From Leucobacter sp. Psy1 (GTDB lineage: Bacteria > Actinomycetota > Actinomycetes > Actinomycetales > Microbacteriaceae), in contig NZ_CP083692.1 in the NCBI RefSeq assembly GCF_020096995.1, forward strand, positions 1,178,001 to 1,242,000: a stretch of 64,000 nucleotides of DNA, written 5' to 3'. Position numbers and translations under genes: made by a program. A model generated the notes under the pieces. That model was not told where the DNA came from. It worked only from the letters and a program-made list of their open reading frames with translations, and did no database searches. Of this stretch, positions 34,873 through 44,653 are shown piece after piece (positions within the stretch are counted from its first letter, which is position 1; each line of letters begins with the position of its first letter).

Positions 34873-37536
34873 CTATTCCCGGGCTGGGACGAGTCGCAGC
34901 ACCTCCTGCGCGGCGGCGTCGACGGCTTCGGGGGAGTATGCCCAGGGGTACTGGCGCCCGACTGCCCAGTCCTCCGTCTGGTCGGTGTAGTGCCGGTGGA
35001 ACGCGTGCCCGCTCGCCCCGGTGAGGTGGTGCCAGGTCGAGCGGTCCCAGTCGCCCGGGTCCATCACGGTGCGCAGCGAAGGGACGTTCTGTGTGCCGTA
35101 CCCTTCGCCGAGTTCCCACCCTGTCGCGTTCACGACGCCCGACCCGCCGCTCACGGCGTACGGGCCGCGATTGAAGAGGCGCTCGACGGCCGCGATCCCG
35201 CTCGTGCCGAAGGTACCGTGGGTGAGCTCGATCGCGTGCAGGTCGCCCCAGTTCCAGCGATCCGGATCGGCTCCCTGTGCGGCGACCAGTTCGTCGACCG
35301 CCTGTCCCACGGCCTCGGCGAGGACCGCGTCGCGCCCCGTCACTCCCGACGCCTCGTCACGCCACCACGGTGAATCGGACTCGGCGAGCTGCTCCTCGAA
35401 GACGAGCGCGAGCAGCGTCTGGTCCCCGCGGGGGATCGGCGTGCTCCCGCTCAGCATGAGGGCGGTGACGCGGTTCCACAGCACGTTCGCGAACGCCGCG
35501 GCCGCCGATTCGGCATCGTTCTGACCGTCCCACTCGGCGAGGAGTGCGAGCGCGGCGTCAACGGTCTCCGTGTCGGTGTCTGCGGCACGCTGCACCGCCG
35601 CCGCGTCGAGTTCGGCCACCGCCTGCTGCAGCGGCTCGGTGACGGGGAACCGGTTGTCCATCTGGATCTCGCGCATGTCGTCGCCCGTCAGGAGGCCTGC
35701 GGCGATGCGATCCTCGAGCAGCTCGGTAATCCGTGCGCCCCGGAATCCGGAATCCCAGTCCCGCGTGAGGAAGTACGGGTACTCGTCGGACACGATCGCG
35801 TGATTCGCCGTGACGATCACCCCGGATTCGGGGTTGAGCTCGGTCGGGAGATCCTCGAACGGGATGTACCCCTCCCAGTCGTAGTCGCTGTCCCAGCCGG
35901 GCTGCGGCATCCAGCCGTCGCCCGCACCGCGTATCGGAAGCTTGCCAGGCGCCTGGTACCCGATATTGCCCGACGTATCCGCGTAGATCAGGCTCTGGGC
36001 GGGGACATCGAACTGCGACGCCGCCTCGCGGAACTCCGCGAAATTCGATGCGCGGTTCAGCGTGAAGATGGCCTCCGCCGTCCGTCCGGCCTCGAGCGCG
36101 GTCCATCTGAGACTCAGCGCGTGCTCGCCGCTCAGATCGTCTGCGCGGACGGTCGGATTCTCGGCAATCCCGGTGAAGTCGGGAGTGAGACCGGAAACGA
36201 TGGGGCCGTGCACGGTCTCACGCACCTCGAAGGTCACGTCGTCGCCCCCGGCTACCGCGAGGGTCTCCTCCCGGGTCTCGAGTGGCACGCGCTGTCCGTC
36301 GCGCCAGTATTCGTCGCCGTCGACGCGCTCGACGTAGAGATCCGCCACGTCGGTCGACAGGTTCGTGAATCCCCACGCGATGTCCTGATTGTGCCCGATG
36401 GCGATGCCGGGCACGCCCGAGAAGCTGAAGCCCGCCACGTCGAACGGGCACTCTGCGGTGACCGGGGCGCAGCGGAGCTGCTGCTGATTCCACACCGACG
36501 GGAGCTCCGCGCCGAGGTGGGGATCGTCCGCGAGGAGCGGCATCCCCGACTCGGTGTGCTCGCCCGAGACCACCCACGAGTTCGATCCGATCCCCTCGCC
36601 GAGCTCGAGGATGCCGGCGAGATCGGGGGAGACGGCGGCGTCTTCGGGGGCGGCGCCGGAGGGGGATCCTGCGGGGTCTTCGGGCGGTGCAGCCGGATCG
36701 GTGAACGACACGGTGTCCGCCGTCGTCCCCTCGACCGAGCGGTTCGCCGTCATGCCGCCGTCGTCCCAGTCCCGATCGACGACGACCGGGTGGTCGGCGA
36801 ACGGGTAGCCGGGGTAGAGGTCCTCCAAGCGGTCCATGGGCAGAGACTGCGCGAGGATCGCGCGGTCGGTTTCGTCCTCGATGTTCGTGCGCAGATCCCA
36901 CGCCATCGCCTTGAACCAGGCGACTGAGTCGGCGGGGGTCCACGGCTCGGGCGCGTACTCAGGGTTCTGCAGCCCGAGCACGGTGTACTCGAGCGATAGA
37001 CCGCCACCTGAACGCTCGTCGAGGTAGGCATTGACACCGTCGGCGTAGGCCTCGTAGTAGGCGAGGACCTCGGGCGGCAGTGCTTCGACCTCCTCTTCGG
37101 CGACCTGGCGCCATCCGAGCGTGCGGAGAAACATGTCGGTGCCGACCTGAGACTCGCCGAACAGTTCGGAGAGTCGTGCGCTGGTCAGGTGCCTGCGGAA
37201 GTCCATCTCCCAGAACCGGTCACCGGCGTGGGTGAACCCCTGGGCGAAGAACAGGTCGTGGGACGTCTCCGCTGTGATGGTCGGCACTCCGACCGCGTCG
37301 CGCTGCACGAGCACCGGTGCGTCGAGTCCCACGGCGGTGATCTCGCCGCGTGTCTGCGGGAACGGCCGCACGAGCGACCATGCGATGACCGCGGAGATGA
37401 TGAGCGCGAGCGCGACGACGACGGCGAGCGCCCAGGTGAGGGCGCGGCCGATGCGCGAAGGGCGGGTGCGAGAGCGGCCGGTGTGCGAGCGGGGATCGGA
37501 TCGCGGCGCTGCCGCGATCCCGGTGTTCTGCGTCAT
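34873..37536 (-). CDS. Penicillin acylase family (Ntn-hydrolase), membrane-anchored
   Basis: 887-residue proenzyme. A single N-terminal TM anchor (about 30-52) precedes the alpha chain. Autocatalytic cleavage should occur before S318 in GEGIGSNSWVVSG, making Ser the N-terminal nucleophile of the beta chain. Further family signatures: LLADDPHLG, NHAIVSDEYPYFLT and the Asn region of the beta chain. An acidic Pro/Ala-rich linker lies just before the cleavage site (about 278-305). ATG 37536 has GGAG 9 nt upstream; a TTG at 37551 is a weaker alternative. Natural substrates are probably N-acyl compounds such as acyl-homoserine lactones or peptides. Confidence 0.9.
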   Translation of the reverse strand: MTQNTGIAAAPRSDPRSHTGRSRTRPSRIGRALTWALAVVVALALIISAVIAWSLVRPFPQTRGEITAVGLDAPVLVQRDAVGVPTITAETSHDLFFAQGFTHAGDRFWEMDFRRHLTSARLSELFGESQVGTDMFLRTLGWRQVAEEEVEALPPEVLAYYEAYADGVNAYLDERSGGGLSLEYTVLGLQNPEYAPEPWTPADSVAWFKAMAWDLRTNIEDETDRAILAQSLPMDRLEDLYPGYPFADHPVVVDRDWDDGGMTANRSVEGTTADTVSFTDPAAPPEDPAGSPSGAAPEDAAVSPDLAGILELGEGIGSNSWVVSGEHTESGMPLLADDPHLGAELPSVWNQQQLRCAPVTAECPFDVAGFSFSGVPGIAIGHNQDIAWGFTNLSTDVADLYVERVDGDEYWRDGQRVPLETREETLAVAGGDDVTFEVRETVHGPIVSGLTPDFTGIAENPTVRADDLSGEHALSLRWTALEAGRTAEAIFTLNRASNFAEFREAASQFDVPAQSLIYADTSGNIGYQAPGKLPIRGAGDGWMPQPGWDSDYDWEGYIPFEDLPTELNPESGVIVTANHAIVSDEYPYFLTRDWDSGFRGARITELLEDRIAAGLLTGDDMREIQMDNRFPVTEPLQQAVAELDAAAVQRAADTDTETVDAALALLAEWDGQNDAESAAAAFANVLWNRVTALMLSGSTPIPRGDQTLLALVFEEQLAESDSPWWRDEASGVTGRDAVLAEAVGQAVDELVAAQGADPDRWNWGDLHAIELTHGTFGTSGIAAVERLFNRGPYAVSGGSGVVNATGWELGEGYGTQNVPSLRTVMDPGDWDRSTWHHLTGASGHAFHRHYTDQTEDWAVGRQYPWAYSPEAVDAAAQEVLRLVPARE

Positions 37537-37662
37537 GCCTGCGAGCTCCAACGTCGATGGTGGGTTCTGCGGTCAGTCTGCCATGGACCGACCGCGTCGA
37601 CGACGCGGCGGAACCGAGGAGCGCGGTGATATGTCAGAGGGGGCATCTACACTGGGGGCACG

Positions 37663-40197
37663 ATGAGCGACTTCGAACTTCTGGATCCCTCCGGTGTACC
37701 GGTCGGCGGCGACGACTCTCTAACTGCCGGCCTGAATCCGGCGCAGGAGCGTGCCGTTACGGCGCGCGGCCAGGCGCTGCTCATCGTCGCGGGTGCCGGG
37801 TCGGGCAAGACCCGTGTGCTGACCCACCGCATCGCCTCGCTGATCCGGGGCCGGGAGGCGTGGCCGAGTCAGATTCTCGCCATCACCTTCACGAACAAGG
37901 CGGCGGCCGAGATGCGCGAGCGCATCGAAGGCCTGCTCGGTGCATCGGCGGAGGGCATGTGGGTATCCACGTTCCACTCCGCGTGCGTCCGCATTCTCCG
38001 TCGTGAGGCGGAACGCTTCGGGTACGGGTCGGGCTTCACCATCTACGATTCGGCCGACTCGCGTGCACTGCTGAAGCGGATCATCAAGGACCTCGACGCC
38101 GATAGCTACGGATTCACGCCGGCGAACACCGGATCGAAGATCTCCCGGCTCAAGAACGAGCTCTCGGACGCCGACTCCTACACCGCCACGATGAACGCGT
38201 CCGACCCCCGCGACCGGCTCTTCGCCGAGATCTTCCGCACGTACGACGCGGAGCTCCGGCGCGCCCACGCGTTCGACTTCGATGACCTCATCGGGCAGAC
38301 GGTGCACCTCTTCCGTGCCCACCCCGATGTCGCCGCGATCTACCAGCGTCGTTTCAGGCACGTGCTCGTGGACGAGTATCAGGACACCAACCACTCGCAG
38401 TACGCACTGATCCGCGAGCTGACGAAACCGGTGGCTCCCGCGGACGCCGAGCGACTCGTGCCCCCCGTGCGCGACGCGGAGGTCGACGGAACGGGCGCGA
38501 TCCCGGGCGCCAGCCTGACGGTGGTCGGCGACTCCGATCAGTCGATCTACGCCTTCCGCGGAGCCGACATCCGCAACATCGTCGAGTTCGAGCGCGACTT
38601 CCCGGGAGCCGAGGTGGTCAAGCTCGAGCAGAACTACCGCTCCACGCAGAACATCCTGAGCGCCGCCAACGCCGTTATCGGGAACAACTTCGATCGGCAG
38701 GAAAAGAGTCTCTGGACCTCCGAAGGCGACGGCAAGCGCATCGTCGGCTTCACCGGGTACTCCCAGCACGACGAAGCCCGATTCGTCGCGGAGGAGATCG
38801 AGGAGTTGCATCGCTCGGGCCTGGCCTACAGCGACATCGCGGTGTTCTATCGCACCAATTCTCAGACGCGTGCGCTCGAAGAACTCCTCATTCGCTCGGC
38901 GGTGCCGTACCGCGTGCTCGGCGGCACGAAGTTCTACGAGCGGGCGGAGATCAAGGACGCGATGTCCTACCTCACGAGCATCGCGAATCCGTACGATCCC
39001 ATTTCATGGTCCCGTCTGCTCGGCGTGCCGAAGCGCGGCATCGGACCGATGGCGGAGGCGCACCTCGCGAACTTCCAGGAGGCGCAGGGTGTGTCCTTCC
39101 ACGAGGCGATGCTGCGCGCCGGCGAACTCTCGTTCGGACCGAAAGTGCTCTCGGCGATCACGGGTCTCGGCGATCTGCTGAGCCGCGCCGCACGCATGGC
39201 CGCGGGCGGCGGAGCGACGGACGACTCCGACTCCGAGAAGCAGCCGGCGCCCGTCGGCGACCTGCTCAAGCTGATCCTCGATGAGACGGGCATGGTCGAG
39301 CGCCTGCGCGAGAAGCGCGACCCTCAGGACGAGGCCCGGGCGGAGAACCTCGAAGAACTCGTCTCCGTAGCTCGCGAATTCGACGCGAAGAACCCCGGGG
39401 CGGGGCTCGTCGAGTTCTTGACAGAGGTGAGTCTCGTCGCGGCCGCCGACGACCTCGACGATGCGAGCGGCACCGTGTCGCTCATGACCCTGCACACCGC
39501 CAAGGGGCTCGAGTATCCTGCGGTGTTCATCACCGGCGTCGAGGAGGGGCTGCTCCCGCATCAGATGTCCGTCGATGAGGTCGGGGGCATCAGCGAGGAA
39601 CGCCGCCTGATGTACGTCGGAATCACCCGCGCACGGCAGCAGCTGTTCATCACGCTCGCCTCGACGCGCGCGCAGTTTGGCGACATCTCGGTGGCGATGC
39701 CCTCCCGCTTCCTCCAGGAGATTCCCGAGCACCTCATCGAGTGGCGGCAATCACCCGGTGAAGTCACCGGGCGCGGCGGAACGGAATCTCGGGCGCTCAA
39801 TGCCCCGCGATCCGGCTCGAGGCCGACGCGCTCAGGAGGGAGCACGAACTCGAGTGTCACATTCGGGAGCGGCGGCGGGCGCGGGAGCGCCGCGCTCGCG
39901 GAGCCGGCCAGCGGCAACATGCAGTCGGCGCTCGACAAGTGGCGGGAGCGGAAACGGCTCGCCAAGGAGCAGCAGGCCGCAGGCGGCGGCTTCCCGAACC
40001 TCGTCGGCGGAAACGTGCGCGACAACGGTGATCTCGAGTTGGCTGCGGGTGATCGGATCTCCCATGAGGACTACGGAGAGGGCCGGGTGACCGGTGTTAC
40101 CGGTGCCGGATCGAAGCGCATCGCCCATGCCGTGTTCGAATCGGTCGGAGAGCGAAAACTCCTCGTGAAACTCGCCCCCATCACCAAACACGAGTAA
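37663..40197 (+). CDS. pcrA: ATP-dependent DNA helicase, UvrD/PcrA
   Basis: SF1A helicase for repair and replication restart, 844 residues. Motifs: VAGAGSGKTRVL (I), TFTNKAAAEMRER (Ia), VDEYQDTNHSQY (II), GDSDQSIYAFRGAD (III), EQNYRS (IV), TLHTAKGLEYPAVF (V) and VGITRARQQLF (VI). The C-terminal 60 residues form the Tudor-like RNA-polymerase-interacting domain (GDRISHEDYGEGRVTGV). TACACT at 37648-37653 lies 9 nt upstream of the ATG, and no RBS is visible. Confidence 0.95.
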   Translation: MSDFELLDPSGVPVGGDDSLTAGLNPAQERAVTARGQALLIVAGAGSGKTRVLTHRIASLIRGREAWPSQILAITFTNKAAAEMRERIEGLLGASAEGMWVSTFHSACVRILRREAERFGYGSGFTIYDSADSRALLKRIIKDLDADSYGFTPANTGSKISRLKNELSDADSYTATMNASDPRDRLFAEIFRTYDAELRRAHAFDFDDLIGQTVHLFRAHPDVAAIYQRRFRHVLVDEYQDTNHSQYALIRELTKPVAPADAERLVPPVRDAEVDGTGAIPGASLTVVGDSDQSIYAFRGADIRNIVEFERDFPGAEVVKLEQNYRSTQNILSAANAVIGNNFDRQEKSLWTSEGDGKRIVGFTGYSQHDEARFVAEEIEELHRSGLAYSDIAVFYRTNSQTRALEELLIRSAVPYRVLGGTKFYERAEIKDAMSYLTSIANPYDPISWSRLLGVPKRGIGPMAEAHLANFQEAQGVSFHEAMLRAGELSFGPKVLSAITGLGDLLSRAARMAAGGGATDDSDSEKQPAPVGDLLKLILDETGMVERLREKRDPQDEARAENLEELVSVAREFDAKNPGAGLVEFLTEVSLVAAADDLDDASGTVSLMTLHTAKGLEYPAVFITGVEEGLLPHQMSVDEVGGISEERRLMYVGITRARQQLFITLASTRAQFGDISVAMPSRFLQEIPEHLIEWRQSPGEVTGRGGTESRALNAPRSGSRPTRSGGSTNSSVTFGSGGGRGSAALAEPASGNMQSALDKWRERKRLAKEQQAAGGGFPNLVGGNVRDNGDLELAAGDRISHEDYGEGRVTGVTGAGSKRIAHAVFESVGERKLLVKLAPITKHE

Positions 40198-40278
40198 CCC
40201 GATACCGCTCCCCGGCAGAGGCGCTATATTGAGATCCGGGGTGACTATGCGACAGGTGCGTTTCAATCGGGCCGTTCG

Positions 40279-41265
40279 ATGAACGGGATAGATCGGCGAG
40301 CCCTGTTGACGCGTCTTTGGTGGCACCACGACGCTCACTCGATTTTCATGAGCATCGCCGCCGCGCTGCTCAGCGTCACGCTCGTCGTCGACATCTCCAC
40401 GAGCAGCGACGCCTACGGCGTCGGGCCGCTCGCCGTCATCCTGACAGTGACGGTCACGATGTGGGTGGTGGTCCTGATCAGGGGCGCCAAGATCTCTCGC
40501 GCGTTCGGGCTGGCGGCGGTCTGCGCTTTCGGCCTCGCGCAGGTCTTCTTCCTCAGTGGTCTGAGCGACCCGAAGGGCGCGGTCAGTAGTCTGCAGGAGC
40601 TCCCGATCCTGGGCTTCTACCTGGGCTGGTTCGTCCGCCCCGCTCTCGCGCGCTCCCTCATGGCCGTCACCCTCACCGCGCTCATCGTGGCGATCACGAC
40701 GAACCCCGACTTCGCTCCCGACGGTCAGCTGGGGGTGCCGACAGCCGTTCATGGACTGCTCAGCGCCGTGTTCTGCTTCGAGGTCGGCAGCTATCTGTGG
40801 CGCCGCTCAACGGTGCTCGCCAACACCGATCCGCTCACCGGCGTGCTGAATCGCCGGGGGTTCCTCGCGGCGCTGCGGGGCGAATTGCGAGCGCCGGCAG
40901 CGTCCCAGCGCAAGCACCCGATGGTCTTCGTCGTCATCGACTTCGACGACTTCAAGCAGGTCAATGACACCCTCGGGCACGCTGAGGGGGACCGTGTGCT
41001 CCGGGATACCGTCGCCGAGTGGCAGCGGGAATCGCGCACCCGCGACCTCATCGCGCGGACCGGAGGCGACGAGTTCGTCATGCTCCTCAAACGTACCGAC
41101 GAGCGGCACGCAGAGGCGATCATGGGGCGACTGCAATCGGAATCTGCGCACCCCTGGTCGTGGGGTGCGGTGACCGTGGAGGCGGACGACTCGGCCGAGT
41201 CCCTCTTCGCTCGAGCAGACCTGCGGCTCTACGCGCAGAAGAGCGCTCGGAAGGGAGCGACATGA
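40279..41265 (+). CDS. Membrane GGDEF diguanylate cyclase
   Basis: 328 residues. About five to six TM helices (25-180) are followed by a GGDEF domain (about 185-325) with an intact RTGGDEFVML active site. The inhibitory I-site RxxD is present as RTRD five residues before the GGDEF motif, so product inhibition by c-di-GMP is expected. There is no other sensory domain, so the TM part may be the sensor. It overlaps the next GGDEF gene by 4 nt (ATGA). TATATT at 40225-40230 is a possible -10. Confidence 0.88.
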   Translation: MNGIDRRALLTRLWWHHDAHSIFMSIAAALLSVTLVVDISTSSDAYGVGPLAVILTVTVTMWVVVLIRGAKISRAFGLAAVCAFGLAQVFFLSGLSDPKGAVSSLQELPILGFYLGWFVRPALARSLMAVTLTALIVAITTNPDFAPDGQLGVPTAVHGLLSAVFCFEVGSYLWRRSTVLANTDPLTGVLNRRGFLAALRGELRAPAASQRKHPMVFVVIDFDDFKQVNDTLGHAEGDRVLRDTVAEWQRESRTRDLIARTGGDEFVMLLKRTDERHAEAIMGRLQSESAHPWSWGAVTVEADDSAESLFARADLRLYAQKSARKGAT

Positions 41266-42272
41266 GGCGCGCTCCGGGGCGCAGGCCCGAGTTCCGGCTG
41301 CGCGCCGCGGCGGAGATCGTGGTGAAGCGCTTCGTCGCCTGGCAGACCCCCTTCTCCGTTGTCAGCGGCCTCATGCCGGGCGTCCTGGTGATCGTCTTCA
41401 TGTCCGACTACTTCGTGGGGCACGAGGGCGTGAATCGTCCGCAGATCCTCAGGTGGGTGCTGCTGTTCAGCGTCGCTGCCGTCATCCCGTTCCTCCTTGG
41501 GCGCCGGTACCCCGGCTGGTTGGGGCTCCTGATGGTGGGCATCTACGCCAGCTGGATCACCTACTTCATCGCCTTCGTGAGCCACGTTCACGCCCACGTG
41601 AGCGCGCTGCTCGAACTCCCCGTCGTCGCGCTCTACCTCGGCTGGTTCTACCGGCCGCGCATCGGCCGACCATTCATGCTCGCCTGCGTCGTCGCGGTCA
41701 TTATCGCGGCGATCCTGAATCCCGAGATCGCGGGCCCCGGTGTGCCCGCGTGGATCACCACGGGGTACGCGATCATGATCGCCAGCCTCGGGTACGAGGG
41801 TGGCGTCTTCGTTCGGCGCATGGCAGACGTGCGTCTCGAGGTCGACGAACTCACCGGTGCGCTGAACCGGCGCGGACTCGAGCGGCGCACACGCGTTGCG
41901 ACGCGCAGCGCCGCGCGCGAGGGGGATCCCCTGAGCTGCGTGGTCATCGATTTCGACCGCTTCAAAGAACTCAACGACAGCGCCGGGCATGCGGCGGGAG
42001 ACAGCGCGCTGCGCGAAACGGTCGTGCACTGGATGCGCCACATGAACCGGAGCGACCTCATCGCGAGGACCGGGGGTGACGAGTTCGTCATCGTCCTGCA
42101 CTGCTGTGCCGAGGACGCGCGCATGCTGGTGGAGGACGTCAGACGGGCGTCGCCGCACCCCTGGTCGTACGGCATCGCAGCGTTCCCCCCTGGGGAGACG
42201 CTCGACGGGGCGATCGCGCGCGCTGACGAGCACCTCTACCACGCACGGGAAGATCGGCGTCGGGAGGCTTGA
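41262..42272 (+). CDS. Second membrane GGDEF protein (paralogue, I-site lost)
   Basis: 336 residues with the same architecture as the upstream protein: TM helices (about 30-190) then GGDEF (about 200-335, RTGGDEFVIVL intact). The I-site position reads NRSD instead of RxxD, so feedback inhibition is probably lost. ATG 41262 overlaps the upstream stop. Shared motifs such as YLGWF-RP in the TM part show the pair arose by tandem duplication. Confidence 0.88.
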   Translation: MRRAPGRRPEFRLRAAAEIVVKRFVAWQTPFSVVSGLMPGVLVIVFMSDYFVGHEGVNRPQILRWVLLFSVAAVIPFLLGRRYPGWLGLLMVGIYASWITYFIAFVSHVHAHVSALLELPVVALYLGWFYRPRIGRPFMLACVVAVIIAAILNPEIAGPGVPAWITTGYAIMIASLGYEGGVFVRRMADVRLEVDELTGALNRRGLERRTRVATRSAAREGDPLSCVVIDFDRFKELNDSAGHAAGDSALRETVVHWMRHMNRSDLIARTGGDEFVIVLHCCAEDARMLVEDVRRASPHPWSYGIAAFPPGETLDGAIARADEHLYHAREDRRREA

Positions 42273-42308
42273 GGAGCCGGTGATACACTCGAATGCGGTC
42301 GATATTTC

Positions 42309-42322
42309 TCTCGACATCGAGA
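42309..42322. promoter_or_regulatory. Palindromic operator-like site upstream of sucC
   Basis: TCTCGACATCGAGA, a near-perfect palindrome, 42 nt upstream of the sucC start. It is the same motif as at gltA (18146-18159), differing only in the centre and first base. Confidence 0.55.
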
Positions 42323-42364
42323 CGTTTTTGCCTCGGAACACCCCGACCAAGCAAAGGACAGTAC

Positions 42365-43531
42365 GTGGATCTGTACGAGTACCAGGCCCGAGACCTTTTC
42401 GAACGCTACGAGGTTCCCGTCCTCGCAGGCATCGTCGCAGACACCGCTGAGGAGGTGCGCGCAGCGGCCGAGAAGCTCGGCGGCGTGGTGGTCGTCAAGG
42501 CTCAGGTGAAGACCGGTGGTCGCGGCAAGGCCGGCGGCGTCAAGGTCGCGAAGAACCCCGACGAGGCATTCGAGGCTGCGCAGCAGATCCTCGGCCTCGA
42601 CATCAAGGGCCACACCGTTGAGCGCGTGATGGTGGCCGCAGGGGCCGACATCAAGGAGGAGTTCTACTTCTCGGTGCTCCTCGACCGCGCCAACCGCTCC
42701 TACCTCTCGCTCTGCAGCGTCGAGGGCGGTATGGAGATCGAGCAGCTCGCCGTCGAGAAGCCCGAGGCGCTCGCGCGCATCGAGGTCGACCCCATCACCG
42801 GTATCGACGCTGCCAAGGCAGAGGAGATCGCTCGCGCCGCGAACTTCCCCGAGGAGCTCGTGTCGAAGGTCGTCCCGGTCTTCCAGAAGCTCTACGCCGT
42901 CTACGCGGGCGAAGACGCGACGCTCGTCGAGGTCAACCCGCTCGTCCTCACGGGCGAGGGTGACATCATCGCGCTCGACGGCAAGGTCTCGCTCGATGAG
43001 AACGCCGAGTTCCGTCACACCGAGCACGCTGAGCTCGCCGACAAGTCGGCCGAGAACCCGCTCGAGGCGAAGGCCAAGGAGCAGGGCCTGAACTACGTGA
43101 AGCTCGACGGCGAAGTCGGGGTCATCGGCAACGGCGCCGGACTCGTGATGTCCACGCTCGACGTCGTCGCCTACGCCGGCGAGAGCCACGGCAACGTGAA
43201 GCCCGCCAACTTCCTCGATATCGGAGGTGGCGCGTCGGCCGATGTCATGGCAGCCGGTCTCGACGTGATCCTCGGCGATCCGCAGGTCAAGTCGGTCTTC
43301 GTGAACGTGTTCGGCGGCATCACGGCCTGCGACGCCGTCGCAAACGGCATCGTCGGTGCCCTCGACAAGCTCGGCGACGCGGCCAACAAGCCCCTCGTCG
43401 TCCGTCTCGACGGGAACAATGTCGAGGAGGGGCGGGCGATCCTCGAGCGCGCGGCTCACCCGCTCGTGACCCTCATGCCCACCATGGACGAGGGCGCCGA
43501 CAAGGCGGCCGAGCTGGCCAACGCCCGATAG
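42365..43531 (+). CDS. sucC: Succinate--CoA ligase (ADP-forming) beta subunit
   Basis: 388-residue ATP-grasp subunit of succinyl-CoA synthetase, which makes ATP from succinyl-CoA in the TCA cycle. It starts [15 protein letters not shown], followed by [19 protein letters not shown] (nucleotide binding) and FLDIGGGAS near the C-terminus. GTG 42365 follows AAAGGA by 7 nt; the longer in-frame reading upstream is not conserved. It is probably controlled by the palindrome at 42309-42322. sucD follows after 33 nt. Confidence 0.95.
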   Translation: MDLYEYQARDLFERYEVPVLAGIVADTAEEVRAAAEKLGGVVVVKAQVKTGGRGKAGGVKVAKNPDEAFEAAQQILGLDIKGHTVERVMVAAGADIKEEFYFSVLLDRANRSYLSLCSVEGGMEIEQLAVEKPEALARIEVDPITGIDAAKAEEIARAANFPEELVSKVVPVFQKLYAVYAGEDATLVEVNPLVLTGEGDIIALDGKVSLDENAEFRHTEHAELADKSAENPLEAKAKEQGLNYVKLDGEVGVIGNGAGLVMSTLDVVAYAGESHGNVKPANFLDIGGGASADVMAAGLDVILGDPQVKSVFVNVFGGITACDAVANGIVGALDKLGDAANKPLVVRLDGNNVEEGRAILERAAHPLVTLMPTMDEGADKAAELANAR

Positions 43532-43564
43532 ACAGCGACGAGACGCGGAAAGAAGTACACACTT

Positions 43565-44470
43565 ATGTCGATCTTCCTCAATAAGGATTCCAAGGTCATC
43601 GTCCAGGGCATCACCGGCGGCGAAGGCACCAAGCACACGGCGCGCATGCTCGCTGCAGGCACGAACATCGTCGGCGGCGTGAACGCGCGCAAGGCCGGGA
43701 CCACCGTCTCGCACGTCGACGCTTCAGGCGCCGAGGTCGAGCTGCCCGTCTTCGGCTCGGTCGCCGAAGCCATGGAGGCAACGGGCGCAGACGTTTCGGT
43801 CGCGTTCGTGCCGCCGGCCTTCACGAAGGACGCTGCCGTCGAGGCCATCGACGCGGGCATCGGCCTGCTCGTGATCATCACCGAGGGCGTGCCGGTCAAG
43901 GACTCGGCCGAGCTTTGGGCGCACGCGAAGGCGACCGGTGGCAAGACCCGGATCATCGGACCGAACTGCCCCGGCATCATCACGCCGGAAGAGGCGCTCG
44001 CGGGCATCACCCCGGCGAACATCACGGGCAAGGGCCCGATCGGTCTCGTGTCGAAGTCGGGCACCCTGACCTACCAGATGATGTTCGAGCTGCGCGATCT
44101 CGGGTTCTCCACCGCCATCGGCATCGGCGGCGACCCCGTCATCGGCACCACGCACATCGATGCGCTCGAGGCGTTCGAGGCCGACCCCGAGACGAAGGCG
44201 ATCGTCATGATCGGCGAGATCGGCGGCGACGCCGAGGAGCGCGCAGCCGAGTACATCAAGGCGAACGTCACCAAGCCGGTCGTCGGCTACGTCGCGGGCT
44301 TCACCGCTCCCGAGGGGAAGACGATGGGCCACGCCGGTGCGATCGTCTCCGGCTCGGCCGGTACCGCCCAGGCGAAGAAGGAGGCCCTCGAGGCCGCCGG
44401 CGTCAAGGTCGGCAAGACGCCGTCCGAAACCGCGCGCCTGCTGCGCGAGGTGTACCAGAGCGTCGCGTAA
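43565..44470 (+). CDS. sucD: Succinate--CoA ligase alpha subunit
   Basis: 301 residues, partner of SucC. N-terminal CoA-binding Rossmann domain ([18 protein letters not shown]), the GPNCPGII loop, and the C-terminal phospho-histidine in [17 protein letters not shown] lies upstream of the ATG. A very strong hairpin follows the stop codon. Confidence 0.95.
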   Translation: MSIFLNKDSKVIVQGITGGEGTKHTARMLAAGTNIVGGVNARKAGTTVSHVDASGAEVELPVFGSVAEAMEATGADVSVAFVPPAFTKDAAVEAIDAGIGLLVIITEGVPVKDSAELWAHAKATGGKTRIIGPNCPGIITPEEALAGITPANITGKGPIGLVSKSGTLTYQMMFELRDLGFSTAIGIGGDPVIGTTHIDALEAFEADPETKAIVMIGEIGGDAEERAAEYIKANVTKPVVGYVAGFTAPEGKTMGHAGAIVSGSAGTAQAKKEALEAAGVKVGKTPSETARLLREVYQSVA

Positions 44471-44495
44471 GCGCGCTCCCTCCTCGAGACCCTGA

Positions 44496-44554
44496 GATCC
44501 GGGTCACTGGGGTCGGGTTCCGCAGTCGCGGACCCACCCCCAGTGACCCGGATC
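44496..44554. terminator. Extended hairpin terminator after sucD
   Basis: The 17-nt arm at 44496-44512 (GATCCGGGTCACTGGGG) is an exact reverse complement of 44538-44554. The interior (GGGTTCCGC ... GCGGACCC) pairs further, leaving a 4-nt loop. A short T-run follows (ATCTTTGGG). It also contains one copy of the 13-bp repeat that flanks the frameshifted gene downstream. Confidence 0.8.
44509..44521 (+). repeat. Left copy of a 13-bp inverted repeat flanking the frameshifted DUF559-type gene
   Basis: GGGGTCGGGTTCC here is repeated exactly in inverted orientation at 45591-45603. It lies directly after CGGGTCACT (44500-44508), which is also repeated inverted at 45659-45667. Confidence 0.7.
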
Positions 44555-44653
44555 TTTGGGTTTCAGTCGTTCACAGGCAGGCGGTCTCCCTCTCGTCGAC
44601 TCGTTCTCGTGGATCATCCTTGCGCGGGAGTGGGGGACGGGGATTCTGGAAGC

